DNA of 64,000 nucleotides from Sporolituus thermophilus DSM 23256. GTDB lineage: Bacteria; Bacillota; Negativicutes; Sporomusales; Thermosinaceae. The position numbers and the translations under genes were made by a program. The notes under the pieces are model-generated. The model ran no database searches, had not been told where the DNA came from, and saw only the letters and a list, made by a program, of their open reading frames with translations. Each line of letters starts with the position of its first letter. The stretch's first letter is position 1. Where the stretch lies: contig NZ_FNBU01000016.1 in assembly GCF_900102435.1 (NCBI RefSeq), positions 1 to 64,000 of the forward strand, written 5' to 3'. This document shows, piece after piece, positions 18,722 to 27,800 of the stretch.

Positions 18722-20329
18722 TTATAAATCACCCAGCGTTTTTTGCACAAAAGCATTGATTTTCTCCAGCCGCCGAACAATTTCCGGTAGTTTGCCGGCG
18801 TCGGCCGCCACCATCCGTTCCAAACGCAAACGATAGGCGGCATAAACGCTTTCCAGCCGGGTAAGGTAGTCGTGAAACTGTTGTAAGGCAGGGTCGATCG
18901 TAATAAGCTGCGATTTTTCCAACTGCCATTCTCGGCCGGCTATGACGGCCGCATCCCCATAACCCGGGATAGTAGCCGCAAATCCCAGTCTTTCGGCAAT
19001 GAGCGTCGCAAAAGGCTCGGACGTGTCACGCTCACCGTGGACGACAAAAACCTGGGCTGGCTTGTTCTCAAAGTGGGACAACCAAGTTAATAGCTGCTCT
19101 TGGTCAGCATGGGCCGAAAAACCGTCAAGGTTATAAATTTTGGCTTTTACACTGATTTCTTCGCCGAGAATCTTTACCCGTTTGGCGCCGTCCAGCAGTC
19201 TTCGCCCCAAGCTGCCCTGGGCCTGATAGCCTACCAGTAGGACACTGGCTTCCGGCCGCCATAAATTATGTTTGAGATGGTGAAGGATGCGGCCCGCGTC
19301 CGCCATGCCGCTGGCTGAGATAATAATGGCTGGCTTCTCAAGATTATTGATCGCTTTTGATTCTTCGGCAGTCCGAGTGAAGACCAGCTGCGGCAGCCGC
19401 AGCGGATTATCGCGCTGCCGGCAGTACAGGTCATAGGCTTCATTGTCATATTCCTGCGGGTTGTGTAAAAAAATGTCAGTGGCCGAAATAGCCAGCGGAC
19501 TGTCGATAAAAACCGGTACATCTGGTATCTTGCCGGCCTTTAACAGCTTATGCAGGTAATATAATATGGTCTGAGTACGCCCAACGGCAAAAGCGGGAAT
19601 AACAATATTGCCGCCGCGACCGATCGTTTCGTTAACAATTTGCGCTAACGCCTCTTCCCGGTCATAGCGCTCATGCCGGCGGTTACCATAGGTTGACTCG
19701 ACTATGACATAATCGGCGTCGCTGATGGTGACAGGATCCTTAAGAATTGGCTGGTCAGGCTGGCCTAGGTCGCCGGAAAAAACGAGTTTCGTCGTTTGTC
19801 CTTGCTCCGTGATCCAAATTTCAACCATCGCCGACCCTAGAATATGCCCAGCGTCACGAAACCGTACCCGCACATTGGGCGACAGGCTGATCTCCTTATC
19901 GTAGGAAACAGCGGAAAATTGTTTTAGACAGTCATAGGCATCAGGTACGGTATATAGCGGCTCTACCGGCTTGCGCCCCGCCCGCTTACCTTTGCGGTTT
20001 TCAATTTCGGCGTCAAACTCCTGGATATGAGCGCTATCAGGCAGCATAATGCCGCATAGTTCCGTCGTTACTTTAGTAGCGTAAATAGGGCCTTTAAATC
20101 CGGCTTTACATAGTTTAGGTAGCAGCCCACTATGGTCGATATGGGCATGGGTCAAGAGCACATAGTCGATTTCGGCGGGATTATAGGGAAAATCGCGGCG
20201 ATTAAAAGCGCTAATGGCCTTAGATCCCTGAAACATGCCGCAATCAACGAGAAACTTTTCTTCTCCCGTCTCAATAAGGTAAGACGAGCCGGTGACCATC
20301 ATGGCCGCCCCTAAAAACGTCAGGCGCAC
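18722..20329 (-). CDS. Metallo-beta-lactamase/beta-CASP RNA-processing-type nuclease
   Basis: A 535-residue cytoplasmic protein of the CPSF73-like group. The zinc ligands are in LLTHAHIDHSG and DAGHILGSA, the beta-CASP domain carries ESTYGNRRH and FAVGRTQ, and a late motif GFSAHADQ completes the site. A C-terminal helical tail of about 80 residues follows. Relatives are RNA endonucleases or exonucleases; the substrate here is unknown. I choose a GTG start with GGAG eight bases upstream. An ATG at 20398 would lie on the T-run of the murB terminator and is unlikely. Confidence 0.88.
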   Translation of the reverse strand: MRLTFLGAAMMVTGSSYLIETGEEKFLVDCGMFQGSKAISAFNRRDFPYNPAEIDYVLLTHAHIDHSGLLPKLCKAGFKGPIYATKVTTELCGIMLPDSAHIQEFDAEIENRKGKRAGRKPVEPLYTVPDAYDCLKQFSAVSYDKEISLSPNVRVRFRDAGHILGSAMVEIWITEQGQTTKLVFSGDLGQPDQPILKDPVTISDADYVIVESTYGNRRHERYDREEALAQIVNETIGRGGNIVIPAFAVGRTQTILYYLHKLLKAGKIPDVPVFIDSPLAISATDIFLHNPQEYDNEAYDLYCRQRDNPLRLPQLVFTRTAEESKAINNLEKPAIIISASGMADAGRILHHLKHNLWRPEASVLLVGYQAQGSLGRRLLDGAKRVKILGEEISVKAKIYNLDGFSAHADQEQLLTWLSHFENKPAQVFVVHGERDTSEPFATLIAERLGFAATIPGYGDAAVIAGREWQLEKSQLITIDPALQQFHDYLTRLESVYAAYRLRLERMVAADAGKLPEIVRRLEKINAFVQKTLGDL

Positions 20330-20399
20330 TCTCTCCACTCCTTTAATGCAATTATCATAGAATATGTCTTTTCCACGCCGCTCGCCATATTCCTCCATT

Positions 20400-20438
20400 A
20401 AAAAACAGATGACGGCCTTGCATTAGCAAAACCGTCAT
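20400..20438 (-). terminator. Rho-independent terminator of murB
   Basis: ATGACGG and CCGTCAT form the stem and a TTTTTT run follows on the minus strand. The murB stop codon lies inside the stem base. Confidence 0.75.
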
Positions 20439-21361
20439 TCCTCACCGATAATCCGGACCTCTGGCTGAAGTTGGACATTAAACTTCTCGTGCACCCGCCG
20501 CTGCACTTCCCTGATAAGAGCCAGTACGTCTTGGGCCGTTGCTCCGCCGGCGTTTATGATAAAGCCGGCGTGTTTGTCGGAAACTTGGGCGCCACCGATC
20601 CGCAGGCCTTTCAATCCGGTCTGCTCAATCAACGTCCCGGCATAATAGCCTGGCGGCCGCTTAAAGGTGCTGCCGGCACTGGGCATTTCCACCGGCTGTT
20701 TGGCCTCCCGGCGGTTGGTGTATTCGTCCATTTTACGGCTGATTTCAGCGGTACTGCCTACCTTTAACGCCAGTTCAACCTCGCAAATGACGCATTTGTT
20801 TTCCTGAAACACGCTATGCCGGTAACCGAAGTCTATATCGGCGTTGGTAAACCGCTTTAAAGTGCCGTCAGGACAAACCGCGATTACAGCGCACACAACC
20901 TGTCCCATTTCCCCGTCGTAAGCACCGGCATTCATAAAGACCGCGCCGCCTACACTGCCCGGAATACCGACGGCAAATTCCATGCCGGTCAGGCCCTGAC
21001 AGGCGGCGTAGCGGGACACGTCACCCAGGGAGGCGCCGGCACCGGCATAAATATGCGCCCCTGTATGGCGGATATAACCCATGTGCTCATCAAACTTGAT
21101 GACTAAGCCCCGAATTCCTTTATCCAATACGAGCACATTGGACCCATTGCCTAATACGGTCACCGGCACGCCAAACTTGGCCGCAAGGGCCAGGGCTGCC
21201 GCCACCTCGCCGGTCGATGCCGGTACAAAGAAAAAGTCGGCCGGTCCGCCAATACGGAAAGTAGTGTGCTGCGTCATGGGTTCGTCTGTTCGCACCCGGT
21301 CGGCGCTGGCTATATCTTTAAGCTTGTTTAGAAATTCCTGACGCTCGTTATCGTTTAACAA
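20435..21361 (-). CDS. murB: UDP-N-acetylenolpyruvoylglucosamine reductase
   Basis: Reduces the enolpyruvyl group to give UDP-MurNAc in peptidoglycan synthesis, with FAD and NADPH. The FAD-binding part shows TTFRIGGPADFF and GNGSNVL; GIPGSVGGAVFMNAGAYDGE and the C-terminal SAGSTFKRP and QPEVRIIGE supply the catalytic Ser and Glu. A TTG start after AAGGGC gives a normal 308 residues and 14 bases of overlap with the gene before it. An ATG at 21409 would overlap that gene by 62 bases. Confidence 0.94.
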   Translation of the reverse strand: MLNDNERQEFLNKLKDIASADRVRTDEPMTQHTTFRIGGPADFFFVPASTGEVAAALALAAKFGVPVTVLGNGSNVLVLDKGIRGLVIKFDEHMGYIRHTGAHIYAGAGASLGDVSRYAACQGLTGMEFAVGIPGSVGGAVFMNAGAYDGEMGQVVCAVIAVCPDGTLKRFTNADIDFGYRHSVFQENKCVICEVELALKVGSTAEISRKMDEYTNRREAKQPVEMPSAGSTFKRPPGYYAGTLIEQTGLKGLRIGGAQVSDKHAGFIINAGGATAQDVLALIREVQRRVHEKFNVQLQPEVRIIGEE

Positions 21362-21698
21362 AAAAATCCAGCCCTTCGGCGACTGCTTCGCCAATAATTT
21401 TATAGACATCCGCCATCATCCGCTGAAACCGAAAATATGCCTGGATAAAATCTTTGGCTTTACTGTTTAGCATCAGCAACTCGTACAGCTTTTGGAGCTG
21501 CTCGGCACGCGCCTTATCCTCGCCTTTACCGGCGAGCGCCTCATATTCCACTTCCATCTGCTTAGCCAAAAATTCCTTTACCATTTTGAGCGTCTGCTCG
21601 TCGGCAGCAATTGCTTGTTGGGCAGCAAGCAAAGCGCGATATTCGTCCGAGTGTTTAAGGGCGCGGGCGAGCTCATGGGTTTTGTCGTAAACAAGCAT
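21348..21698 (-). CDS. YlbF/YmcA-family regulator-like protein
   Basis: A 116-residue all-helical protein, MLVYDKTHELARALKHSDEY, with the charged helices and LxxNSKAKDFIQAYFRFQRMM end typical of the YlbF/YmcA (Com_YlbF) family. In Bacillus such proteins work with the Y-complex that guides RNase Y and affects competence and biofilms. It precedes murB with overlap and follows the TIM-barrel gene. The start is the second ATG, which has GAGGG seven bases upstream. Confidence 0.82.
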   Translation of the reverse strand: MLVYDKTHELARALKHSDEYRALLAAQQAIAADEQTLKMVKEFLAKQMEVEYEALAGKGEDKARAEQLQKLYELLMLNSKAKDFIQAYFRFQRMMADVYKIIGEAVAEGLDFFVKR

Positions 21699-21738
21699 TG
21701 CCATCCCTCACATTTACAAATTTATATTATGCGTATCA

Positions 21739-22605
21739 TTACCAATTATTCAAGCGATGAAAATAGAATTCCTGCATGATTTTGGCATCCCGGGCCTGTG
21801 TCCCTGCCGATTCACAGATAAGGCGCGGCGTATAGCGCCGCTCGGCAATTACCTCTAGCAGCGGTTCATAGGGCGGCCCGAAGGGGTCATCAAAGGTCCA
21901 GTGTTTTTTCTCCCCGGCCTTTGTAAACTCAATCCTGCTAAAATGGATATGCAAGTTGGCCGCCACTTCCTCCCCTAATTCAGCCGCTACTTTGTCAAAC
22001 ACGGCGGCAAATTCCTCACGGGTAGCATACTGTCCGCCGGTAACGGCATGCAAATGGCCAAAGTCAACCGCCGGCACCACCCATTTTGCCATACGGCATA
22101 ACTCCAACACTTCGTCCAGCGTCCCAAGCTGGTTCTGTTTACCCATCGTTTCCGGCGCAAGCAACACGGAATTAAGTCCCTGCCGTTCGGCCTCGGCTAA
22201 TATATCGGCGAACAGCCGCTTGACCTGTTCCATCGCTCGTCGCCGTTCCTGCCGGCCCGGCCCGCCGGGGTGGAACACCACCCGGTCGGCGCCCATCCAC
22301 TGGGCCGCTTCCAGCGCTTTTAGCAGGTGCTTTTTGGTATTGGCGGCTATTTGGGCGTCCTCGGTTGCCAAGTTGATATAGTATGGCGCATGGATGCTGA
22401 GTTTAATATTATACTCCGCCGCCTGTCGGCCGATCGCCGCTGCCGTTTCCGGCCGGATGGTTACTCCCCGGCTGCACTGATATTCATAGGCGGTAAGACC
22501 AAGACCGGCCAGCCACTGCGGCATATCGACCGAAGCTTTATAACCTGCCTGGTAAAAAGCATCCGGGTTGCCAGCCGGACCAAATTGCGCGTACAACGAA
22601 ATCAT
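21739..22605 (-). CDS. Endonuclease IV-like TIM-barrel protein
   Basis: A 288-residue AP-endonuclease family 2/xylose-isomerase-like barrel. Metal-site stretches are visible: SIHAPYYINL, FHPGG, APETMGK, VDFGHLHA and LHIHFSRIEFT. The pattern is closest to bacterial and archaeal Nfo-like proteins, so a role in abasic-site repair is likely, though sugar isomerase relatives share the fold. It is followed by the YlbF-like gene on the same strand. Confidence 0.75.
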   Translation of the reverse strand: MISLYAQFGPAGNPDAFYQAGYKASVDMPQWLAGLGLTAYEYQCSRGVTIRPETAAAIGRQAAEYNIKLSIHAPYYINLATEDAQIAANTKKHLLKALEAAQWMGADRVVFHPGGPGRQERRRAMEQVKRLFADILAEAERQGLNSVLLAPETMGKQNQLGTLDEVLELCRMAKWVVPAVDFGHLHAVTGGQYATREEFAAVFDKVAAELGEEVAANLHIHFSRIEFTKAGEKKHWTFDDPFGPPYEPLLEVIAERRYTPRLICESAGTQARDAKIMQEFYFHRLNNW

Positions 22606-22628
22606 CCCTCACTATTTTGCGTATTTTA

Positions 22629-23090
22629 TCAGCGCAGCCCCGGAAAACCAAGCTGACGCAGCGCCTCATAAGCAACGACGGCTACGGCGTTGGAAAGATT
22701 GAGCGATCGGGCATCCTCGAGCATGGGAATACGAATGCAATTAGGCAAGTGGGCGCGTAAAAGCTCCTCGGGAAGACCGGCCGTCTCTTTGCCGAAAACA
22801 AGCACATCACCGACGTTATAGCGGATATCGGTATAACGCTTATGGGCTTTGGTAGTATTGAAATAGAAATTGTGACCGGCATAGCGGTCGGCTACTTCCT
22901 GAAAGTTTTCGTGATAATGCACCTTCACCAGATGCCAATAGTCGAGTCCCGCCCGCTTCAAATGACGGTCATCGGTTGAAAAACCAAGCGGTTTTACTAA
23001 ATGAAGTTCACAGCAAGTAGCAGCGCAGAGGCGCGCGATATTGCCCGTATTGCCGGGTATCTCCGGTTCAACCAGGACAATATGCAACAT
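22629..23090 (-). CDS. trmL: tRNA (cytidine/uridine-34 2'-O)-methyltransferase
   Basis: A 153-residue SPOUT methyltransferase that modifies the wobble base of leucine tRNAs using AdoMet. The family motifs are plain: VEPEIPGNTGNIARL at the N-terminus, VFGKETAGLPEE in the middle, and IRIPM...RSLNLSNAVAVVAYEALRQ forming the knot. The start MLHIVLVEP has GGGGTGA upstream. It overlaps the remnant transporter frame at its 5' end. Confidence 0.93.
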   Translation of the reverse strand: MLHIVLVEPEIPGNTGNIARLCAATCCELHLVKPLGFSTDDRHLKRAGLDYWHLVKVHYHENFQEVADRYAGHNFYFNTTKAHKRYTDIRYNVGDVLVFGKETAGLPEELLRAHLPNCIRIPMLEDARSLNLSNAVAVVAYEALRQLGFPGLR

Positions 23091-23376
23091 CAAATTCACC
23101 CCGCTCATTCACATGCAAATTTATGCTTTTTTCTGATGCTTTTTCCTGCACCGTCCGGCGGGAAGTTTCCCCAGAGAGCGCGTTTTCCTCTTCCGCAGGA
23201 TTCAGCTGCAGCATGATAACTGCCGCCACGATCAGTACCCTACCCAGGACTTGCACCCAGCCCATTGTTTCCCCCAGGCCAAAATAAGCCACTACGGCGG
23301 CGATAACCGGCTCAAGACAGGCCGTCACGCCCACAGTGGTGGGTGGTGAAACCGCCTCTCTCTTGTGCCATACAGC
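23068..23376 (-). pseudogene. Remnant of an EamA/DMT-type transporter (C-terminal piece)
   Basis: The frame reads VSPPTTVGVTACLEPVIAAV and VLGRVLIVAAVIMLQL, the last two helices of an EamA drug/metabolite transporter, then a polar tail. The first eight or so helices are missing: upstream is an in-frame stop and the end of the symporter gene. No start or ribosome site supports a real protein. A deletion or insertion that placed the symporter here probably destroyed it. Confidence 0.7.
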
Positions 23377-24816
23377 CTAAGACCTTCCGGGCGCCGGCTT
23401 TTTCGTCGGCGCAACATACATCAGGACGATCATGACAACAATGGCCGCTAGAATGCCGGTAGATTGGGCGTTTAAAATCCACAGCCCCTTGCCGTGATTA
23501 CCGAAGTGAAGCACTACGGTCGTTGCGACCCCGACAATGGCCGAAACAAACGCTGCCGTTGTCGTCGGCCGGGCAGAAAAGAGTCCGAATAACAGCGGCG
23601 CCGTCAACGAAGCCGCCATCAGGCTGTAAAAGATGGATAGGGCGGTTATAATGTTGGGCAATAGTAGCGCCATGCCTACGCCCAGGAGACCGGAGACCAG
23701 GCTGACAATCCGGCCGGCTTTGAGCAAACTGGCATCAGGAATATTGGGATTGATAAAAGTCTTATATAAGTCTTTGGTAAAGGAAGTGGCCAGCATATAA
23801 AGCACAGCGTCAGCGGTGCTGACTTCGGCGGCAAAAATGGCCGCCAGGGCCAAAGCCGAAACCCAGAACGGCATTAGCTCTTTCATGGCCACCGGCAGCG
23901 CAAGCTCCCGTTGCGACAAATTCGGAAAAACGGCGTAAGCGCACATGCCAAGCAGAGCCGGTAAAAAGGCGAAACCAAACTGGACAATAGCGTTCCAAGC
24001 CGTGCCGCTTTTCACGGCCTCAATGTCCTTCGCTCCGTAAACCTTGCCAATCAATCCCGGCGAAATAAAGAACGAAGGCGTAAGCATGAGAAAATAGCCG
24101 ATAATTGTCGTCAGACCTATGCCATCCCACCGAAAGTACCGAGCAGCCTCGGCGCTTCCGGCGTTTTGAGCAATGAGCTTTTCCAGTCCGCTGAAACCGC
24201 CAACAAAATTCATTGCATATGGCGCGGCAATAACAAACCCGGCAAAAATCACGGCAACCTCAAGAATATTGACAATTACCGCGGAGAGGAGGCCGCCGGC
24301 GGCAAAATACAAGGTTGTAACCATCGCGCCGATGATTATTCCCATCGTCTTGCCCACGCCGGCGACTACCCCCAAAATCCAGGCGATGCCGATCAACTGA
24401 CCGGCAAAAAGAGCAAGCGTTCCCACCGCCATCATTAGCGCAATAAGGCCGCGAAAATAACGTGAATAACGCATATCCAAATAGTCGCCGAGGGTATACA
24501 AGTTATATTTTTGCGCCACTTGCCAGATTTGCGGCCCGACAAAATAGGCTAAAACTAACGAGCCTACGGCCGACGTGCCGATCCACCACCAGGCCGAAAG
24601 GCCGTGTTGATAAGCAATGCCTGTTACGCCTACCGTCGAACCGGCGCCAATATTGGCGGCAATCAGTGTTGTAAACAATAGTCCCGGGCCTAATTGGCGC
24701 CCGGCCACGAAAAAGTCGGCTGCTCCTTTGACATACCGGGTAACGATAAACCCGGTCAGGATGAGTAGCACGGCATAAAAAACGATTGCCATTAAGTAAT
24801 GGTTCATCCATTTCAC
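23377..24816 (-). CDS. Sodium:solute symporter (SSS family)
   Basis: A 479-residue carrier with about thirteen membrane helices, including FFVAGRQLGPGLLFTTLIAANIG and the GSTVG sodium-site region typical of SSS proteins. AAIFAAEVSTADAVLY carries the conserved helix-9-like STAD segment. The solute cannot be told; the nearest look is to organic acid and pantothenate-type members. It is followed directly by the EamA remnant. Confidence 0.88.
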   Translation of the reverse strand: MKWMNHYLMAIVFYAVLLILTGFIVTRYVKGAADFFVAGRQLGPGLLFTTLIAANIGAGSTVGVTGIAYQHGLSAWWWIGTSAVGSLVLAYFVGPQIWQVAQKYNLYTLGDYLDMRYSRYFRGLIALMMAVGTLALFAGQLIGIAWILGVVAGVGKTMGIIIGAMVTTLYFAAGGLLSAVIVNILEVAVIFAGFVIAAPYAMNFVGGFSGLEKLIAQNAGSAEAARYFRWDGIGLTTIIGYFLMLTPSFFISPGLIGKVYGAKDIEAVKSGTAWNAIVQFGFAFLPALLGMCAYAVFPNLSQRELALPVAMKELMPFWVSALALAAIFAAEVSTADAVLYMLATSFTKDLYKTFINPNIPDASLLKAGRIVSLVSGLLGVGMALLLPNIITALSIFYSLMAASLTAPLLFGLFSARPTTTAAFVSAIVGVATTVVLHFGNHGKGLWILNAQSTGILAAIVVMIVLMYVAPTKKPAPGRS

Positions 24817-24891
24817 CTCGGTCGCTAGGCGGACAGAAACCCGGTATATCTACCTTGTCCGGCCAAATGAGCTATATAGCGGCGGTCATAT

Positions 24892-24916
24892 AAAAACCTG
24901 CCCGCAAAATGGCAGG
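24892..24916 (-). terminator. Rho-independent terminator after the ferredoxin gene
   Basis: CCTGCC/GGCAGG stem with TTTTTATA on the minus strand, 8 bases past the ferredoxin stop codon. Confidence 0.75.
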
Positions 24917-24923
24917 CAGGGCA

Positions 24924-25319
24924 TCAGCCATGGATCAGGCGCGGAATACACCGCACGCATACCCAATCGCTTTCTCCCTTGGTCTTAATCGGCAACAGCG
25001 GCCGCTCGTGCTCGGTTGTGCCGCACATATGACATTTCATTACCACATTGAATTCCGGTCGATCGGCGATTTGCCGCTTATGGGCGTGTACCGCCTCTTC
25101 GTCAAAGGGCACCGCTTCCCGTTCTTCTAAAGTAAGTGCGCCCGTAGGACAGGTGCCGATGCAAAAGCCGGCACCGTCACATAACTCCTCCCGCCGCACT
25201 TTTGCTTTGCCATTAACAATTTCGATAGCGCCTTCTACACAAGGCGCCACACACTTGCCGCAACCGGTACAAAGCTCTTCATTAATTTTTATAATTTTTC
25301 GTTTGACCGCTTTTACCAT
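24924..25319 (-). CDS. 2[4Fe-4S] ferredoxin-like protein with extra C-terminal cysteines
   Basis: A 131-residue cytoplasmic electron carrier. Two cluster motifs are seen: CTGCGKCVAPC (about 17-27) and CDGAGFCIGTCP. A further CHMCG and CVRC pair at the C-terminus suggests a zinc or rubredoxin-like site. The start MVKAVKRK has AAAGG upstream. It follows an SSS symporter gene by 54 bases and ends at a terminator, so the two are likely co-transcribed. Its partner enzyme is not visible. Confidence 0.85.
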   Translation of the reverse strand: MVKAVKRKIIKINEELCTGCGKCVAPCVEGAIEIVNGKAKVRREELCDGAGFCIGTCPTGALTLEEREAVPFDEEAVHAHKRQIADRPEFNVVMKCHMCGTTEHERPLLPIKTKGESDWVCVRCIPRLIHG

Positions 25320-25373
25320 TTTAACCAGCCTTTCACTACAATTTAGTAATATTATATCCACAATTCACCAAGA

Positions 25374-26768
25374 TTAAGGCTCACCCGCCATCTTTCCTGG
25401 TTGCCGAGCAACTGCTCCCGCCGCCAGCATTAGCGCATTAACGCCAAGGCCTGCATATAGCGGGTCAATGCCGGATGGAAAAAGGATTTTCCAAAGAAGC
25501 GCGGCGCCGGCGCCCCCCGCCATGGACCAAATGGCATAAGCCGGCCCAATGCGCCCCGGCCAGAATACGGCTGCTGTCAGTGGTAAAAAGATGCCGGCTC
25601 CGCGTAAACCCATTGATAGAAAATTCCACTCTAATACAAGTGATTTTAAGTTACCAAAGGTAAAGAGCGTAGCCAATAACGTAACCCCCAACACAGCAAT
25701 GCGGTTAGCCCACAGCAGCCGCCGGTCGCCGCTAATTCCCCACACTTCGCTAAGAATGTCGCGCGACAACATGGTAGCAACGCCGAGGGCCAAACCTGCG
25801 GCTGAGCCAATCGCCGCTAAGAGCAGCGCGGCAATAGCGACCCCGCCAAGCCATGGCGGCAAGTAATAAAGAATGAATAGTGGCAGCGCGTCAATCGGGG
25901 CAATCGTGGGATGATGAACCCGCATATACATGCCTGCCATGACGGCCGGAATCCCTGCCGGCAAGGTAATAAGGGCGGCCACCACCGCCCCCCGCCTGGC
26001 CGCTTGAATATCACGGGCAGCATAAATTGCCTGAATATACGTTTGGGTAGATATGGTACCGACTAGCAATGACAGCGCGCTGCCAAGATCAGCCCATAAT
26101 CCCCGGCCTACCAAATTAAGCCACGGGTCGGCAGGAAAGGCCTGCAAGAAGCCGGTCACACCGCCCATTCCTGTATAAGTCAGGGCGCCAACGGCCACTA
26201 GTGTGATATAAATTAGGACCGTCTTCAGCGTACCAATTAGTCCTGTACCCCAGACACCGCCAAAAAAGACATAGACGACGATAAGAAAAAAGACAATGCC
26301 GGCAGCATAGGCGGCGTCAATTTGAAAAATTGCGCTGATAATCGGTACCGCCGCCAGAATGCTGGAGACAATGCTGAAAAAAATGCCGATCGACGACGCC
26401 AAACTGGTAAGCGGCCCGGCCAGCGGTCCGTAACTGATAGCAAGATATTGCGGCATAGTCTGCAGATTTGACTTTCGCAGCGGCGCAGCGTAAAACAGAC
26501 CCATAACGAGCAAGGCTATCCCCGTGCCAAGGGTAAACCACCACGCGGACAACCCGACGGTAAATGCAAGTTGAGCGGTACCGACGGTAGAAGCGCCGCC
26601 GATGATCGTACCGATGATTGTCCCGGCGATCATCGTCACCCCCGACTTATGCCCGCCGACGGCAAAATCAGCGGCATTTCTTACCTTACGCGCTGCATAT
26701 AGTCCTGTCACCGTTACGGCAGTCAATGTTACGAGCAATCCGATCATATGTACTGGTGAAAGAAGCAT
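25374..26768 (-). CDS. Sodium:solute symporter (SSS family), second copy
   Basis: A 464-residue SSS-type carrier with about twelve to thirteen helices. ADFAVGGHKSGVTMIAGTIIGTIIGGASTVG is the sodium-site N-terminal segment and AAIGSAAGLALGVATMLSRD the conserved later helix. It is clearly diverged from the symporter at 23377-24816, so it is not a recent duplicate. The start ATG is preceded by GGGGGGCAAAGG. Substrate unknown. Confidence 0.86.
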   Translation of the reverse strand: MLLSPVHMIGLLVTLTAVTVTGLYAARKVRNAADFAVGGHKSGVTMIAGTIIGTIIGGASTVGTAQLAFTVGLSAWWFTLGTGIALLVMGLFYAAPLRKSNLQTMPQYLAISYGPLAGPLTSLASSIGIFFSIVSSILAAVPIISAIFQIDAAYAAGIVFFLIVVYVFFGGVWGTGLIGTLKTVLIYITLVAVGALTYTGMGGVTGFLQAFPADPWLNLVGRGLWADLGSALSLLVGTISTQTYIQAIYAARDIQAARRGAVVAALITLPAGIPAVMAGMYMRVHHPTIAPIDALPLFILYYLPPWLGGVAIAALLLAAIGSAAGLALGVATMLSRDILSEVWGISGDRRLLWANRIAVLGVTLLATLFTFGNLKSLVLEWNFLSMGLRGAGIFLPLTAAVFWPGRIGPAYAIWSMAGGAGAALLWKILFPSGIDPLYAGLGVNALMLAAGAVARQPGKMAGEP

Positions 26769-26925
26769 ACCTTTGCCCCCCGCCCGCAAGTGCAGCAAAT
26801 CCGTTTCCTGCTTTCCCTGCCCCCAATATTAAGCTACGGTACAGCCGGCTAATTCTATATTGTTCTCTGTCTAGCACCAATCCCCTGCCATTACTTCCGT
26901 TTTTTTCCCCAATTTTAAGCACCTC

Positions 26926-26947
26926 AAAAAAAAGCCCTTCACCGGGC
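26926..26947 (-). terminator. Rho-independent terminator after the LysE gene
   Basis: GCCC/GGGC hairpin followed by eight T on the minus strand, 33 bases past the LysE stop. The 26769-26925 stretch shows nothing else. Confidence 0.7.
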
Positions 26948-26979
26948 ATCTTGGGCAAAGGTCTCTTCCCTCACTGGGC

Positions 26980-27600
26980 TCATGGCTCAAAGATATTAAG
27001 CAACACCAAGACGCCAAAAGCCGTAATAATGATCCCCGATACGCGGTTAATCCAATGGAGACCGCGCACATCCACCTTAGCGCGGAGAGTGCTTACCAAA
27101 CTGCTTAACAGAAACCACCACAGGGTCGATCCCAAAAAAACGCCGCCTATCAACATAATCGCCGCCCAGAAACTAACGCCTGACCCTTTGATGCCGAGCG
27201 CGGCAAAAATGGCGGCAAAAGCAAGAATAGTAAGCGGATTAGTCAAGGTCAGCAAAAAAGTGGAAAAATAGGCGGCCGCCAGCCCCTTGCCCCTCACCGC
27301 CGCCGGCTGTGAAGCCGGTTTGTTAAAAAAAGTCTTAAGGCCCAACATGCATAGACACAGGCCGCCGGCAAACCGCAATAGCGCATGCTGTGTTGTGAGA
27401 AAATTAGCCACAAAGGTCAACCCAAAGCCGGCGATACACCCGTAAAGGGTATCGGCAGTAGCTGCGCCCAGCCCGGACAAAAAACCTGACGCCCGTCCCT
27501 CGGCCAGTGTGCGGCGGATGCACAGCACCCCAATCGGCCCGACGGGTGCAGCAATGGAAAAACCAATTATAACCCCTTTTATAAAGACGCCAAGATCCAT
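26980..27600 (-). CDS. LysE/RhtB-family amino-acid exporter
   Basis: A 206-residue inner-membrane protein with about six helices. The N-terminal signature GFSIAAPVGPIGVLCIRRTL is the LysE hallmark, and LTLTNPLTILAFAAIF is the conserved Asn-Pro helix. It exports amino acids or similar small molecules. The start MDLGVF has GGAGAGAGG upstream. Divergent from the ATPase gene. Confidence 0.9.
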   Translation of the reverse strand: MDLGVFIKGVIIGFSIAAPVGPIGVLCIRRTLAEGRASGFLSGLGAATADTLYGCIAGFGLTFVANFLTTQHALLRFAGGLCLCMLGLKTFFNKPASQPAAVRGKGLAAAYFSTFLLTLTNPLTILAFAAIFAALGIKGSGVSFWAAIMLIGGVFLGSTLWWFLLSSLVSTLRAKVDVRGLHWINRVSGIIITAFGVLVLLNIFEP

Positions 27601-27800
27601 CGACCTCTCTCCTTGGCACGGCAATAGTTTAGGAAATTACGACAAAAAAGCACCTATTTTTATATTTTTAGCCTTTTTTGCCTTTGCTTTATTCTATGCG
27701 TGCCGGCTTTTTTTCCCGCACCGGTCGGCACACTTGTTGGCGCCCCCCCATATCCTATATCGTAAATCAGGGGCAGTGTAAAGGCAAGGAGGAATTACCC

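Noticed and set aside
20330-20398. ATG start at 20398 for the beta-CASP protein
   Set aside because: It falls on the T-run of the murB terminator; the GTG at 20329 has a proper ribosome site.
26618-27271. A 217-codon plus-strand frame
   Set aside because: It runs antisense across a symporter start, a terminator and the LysE gene; composition is that of a shadow frame.
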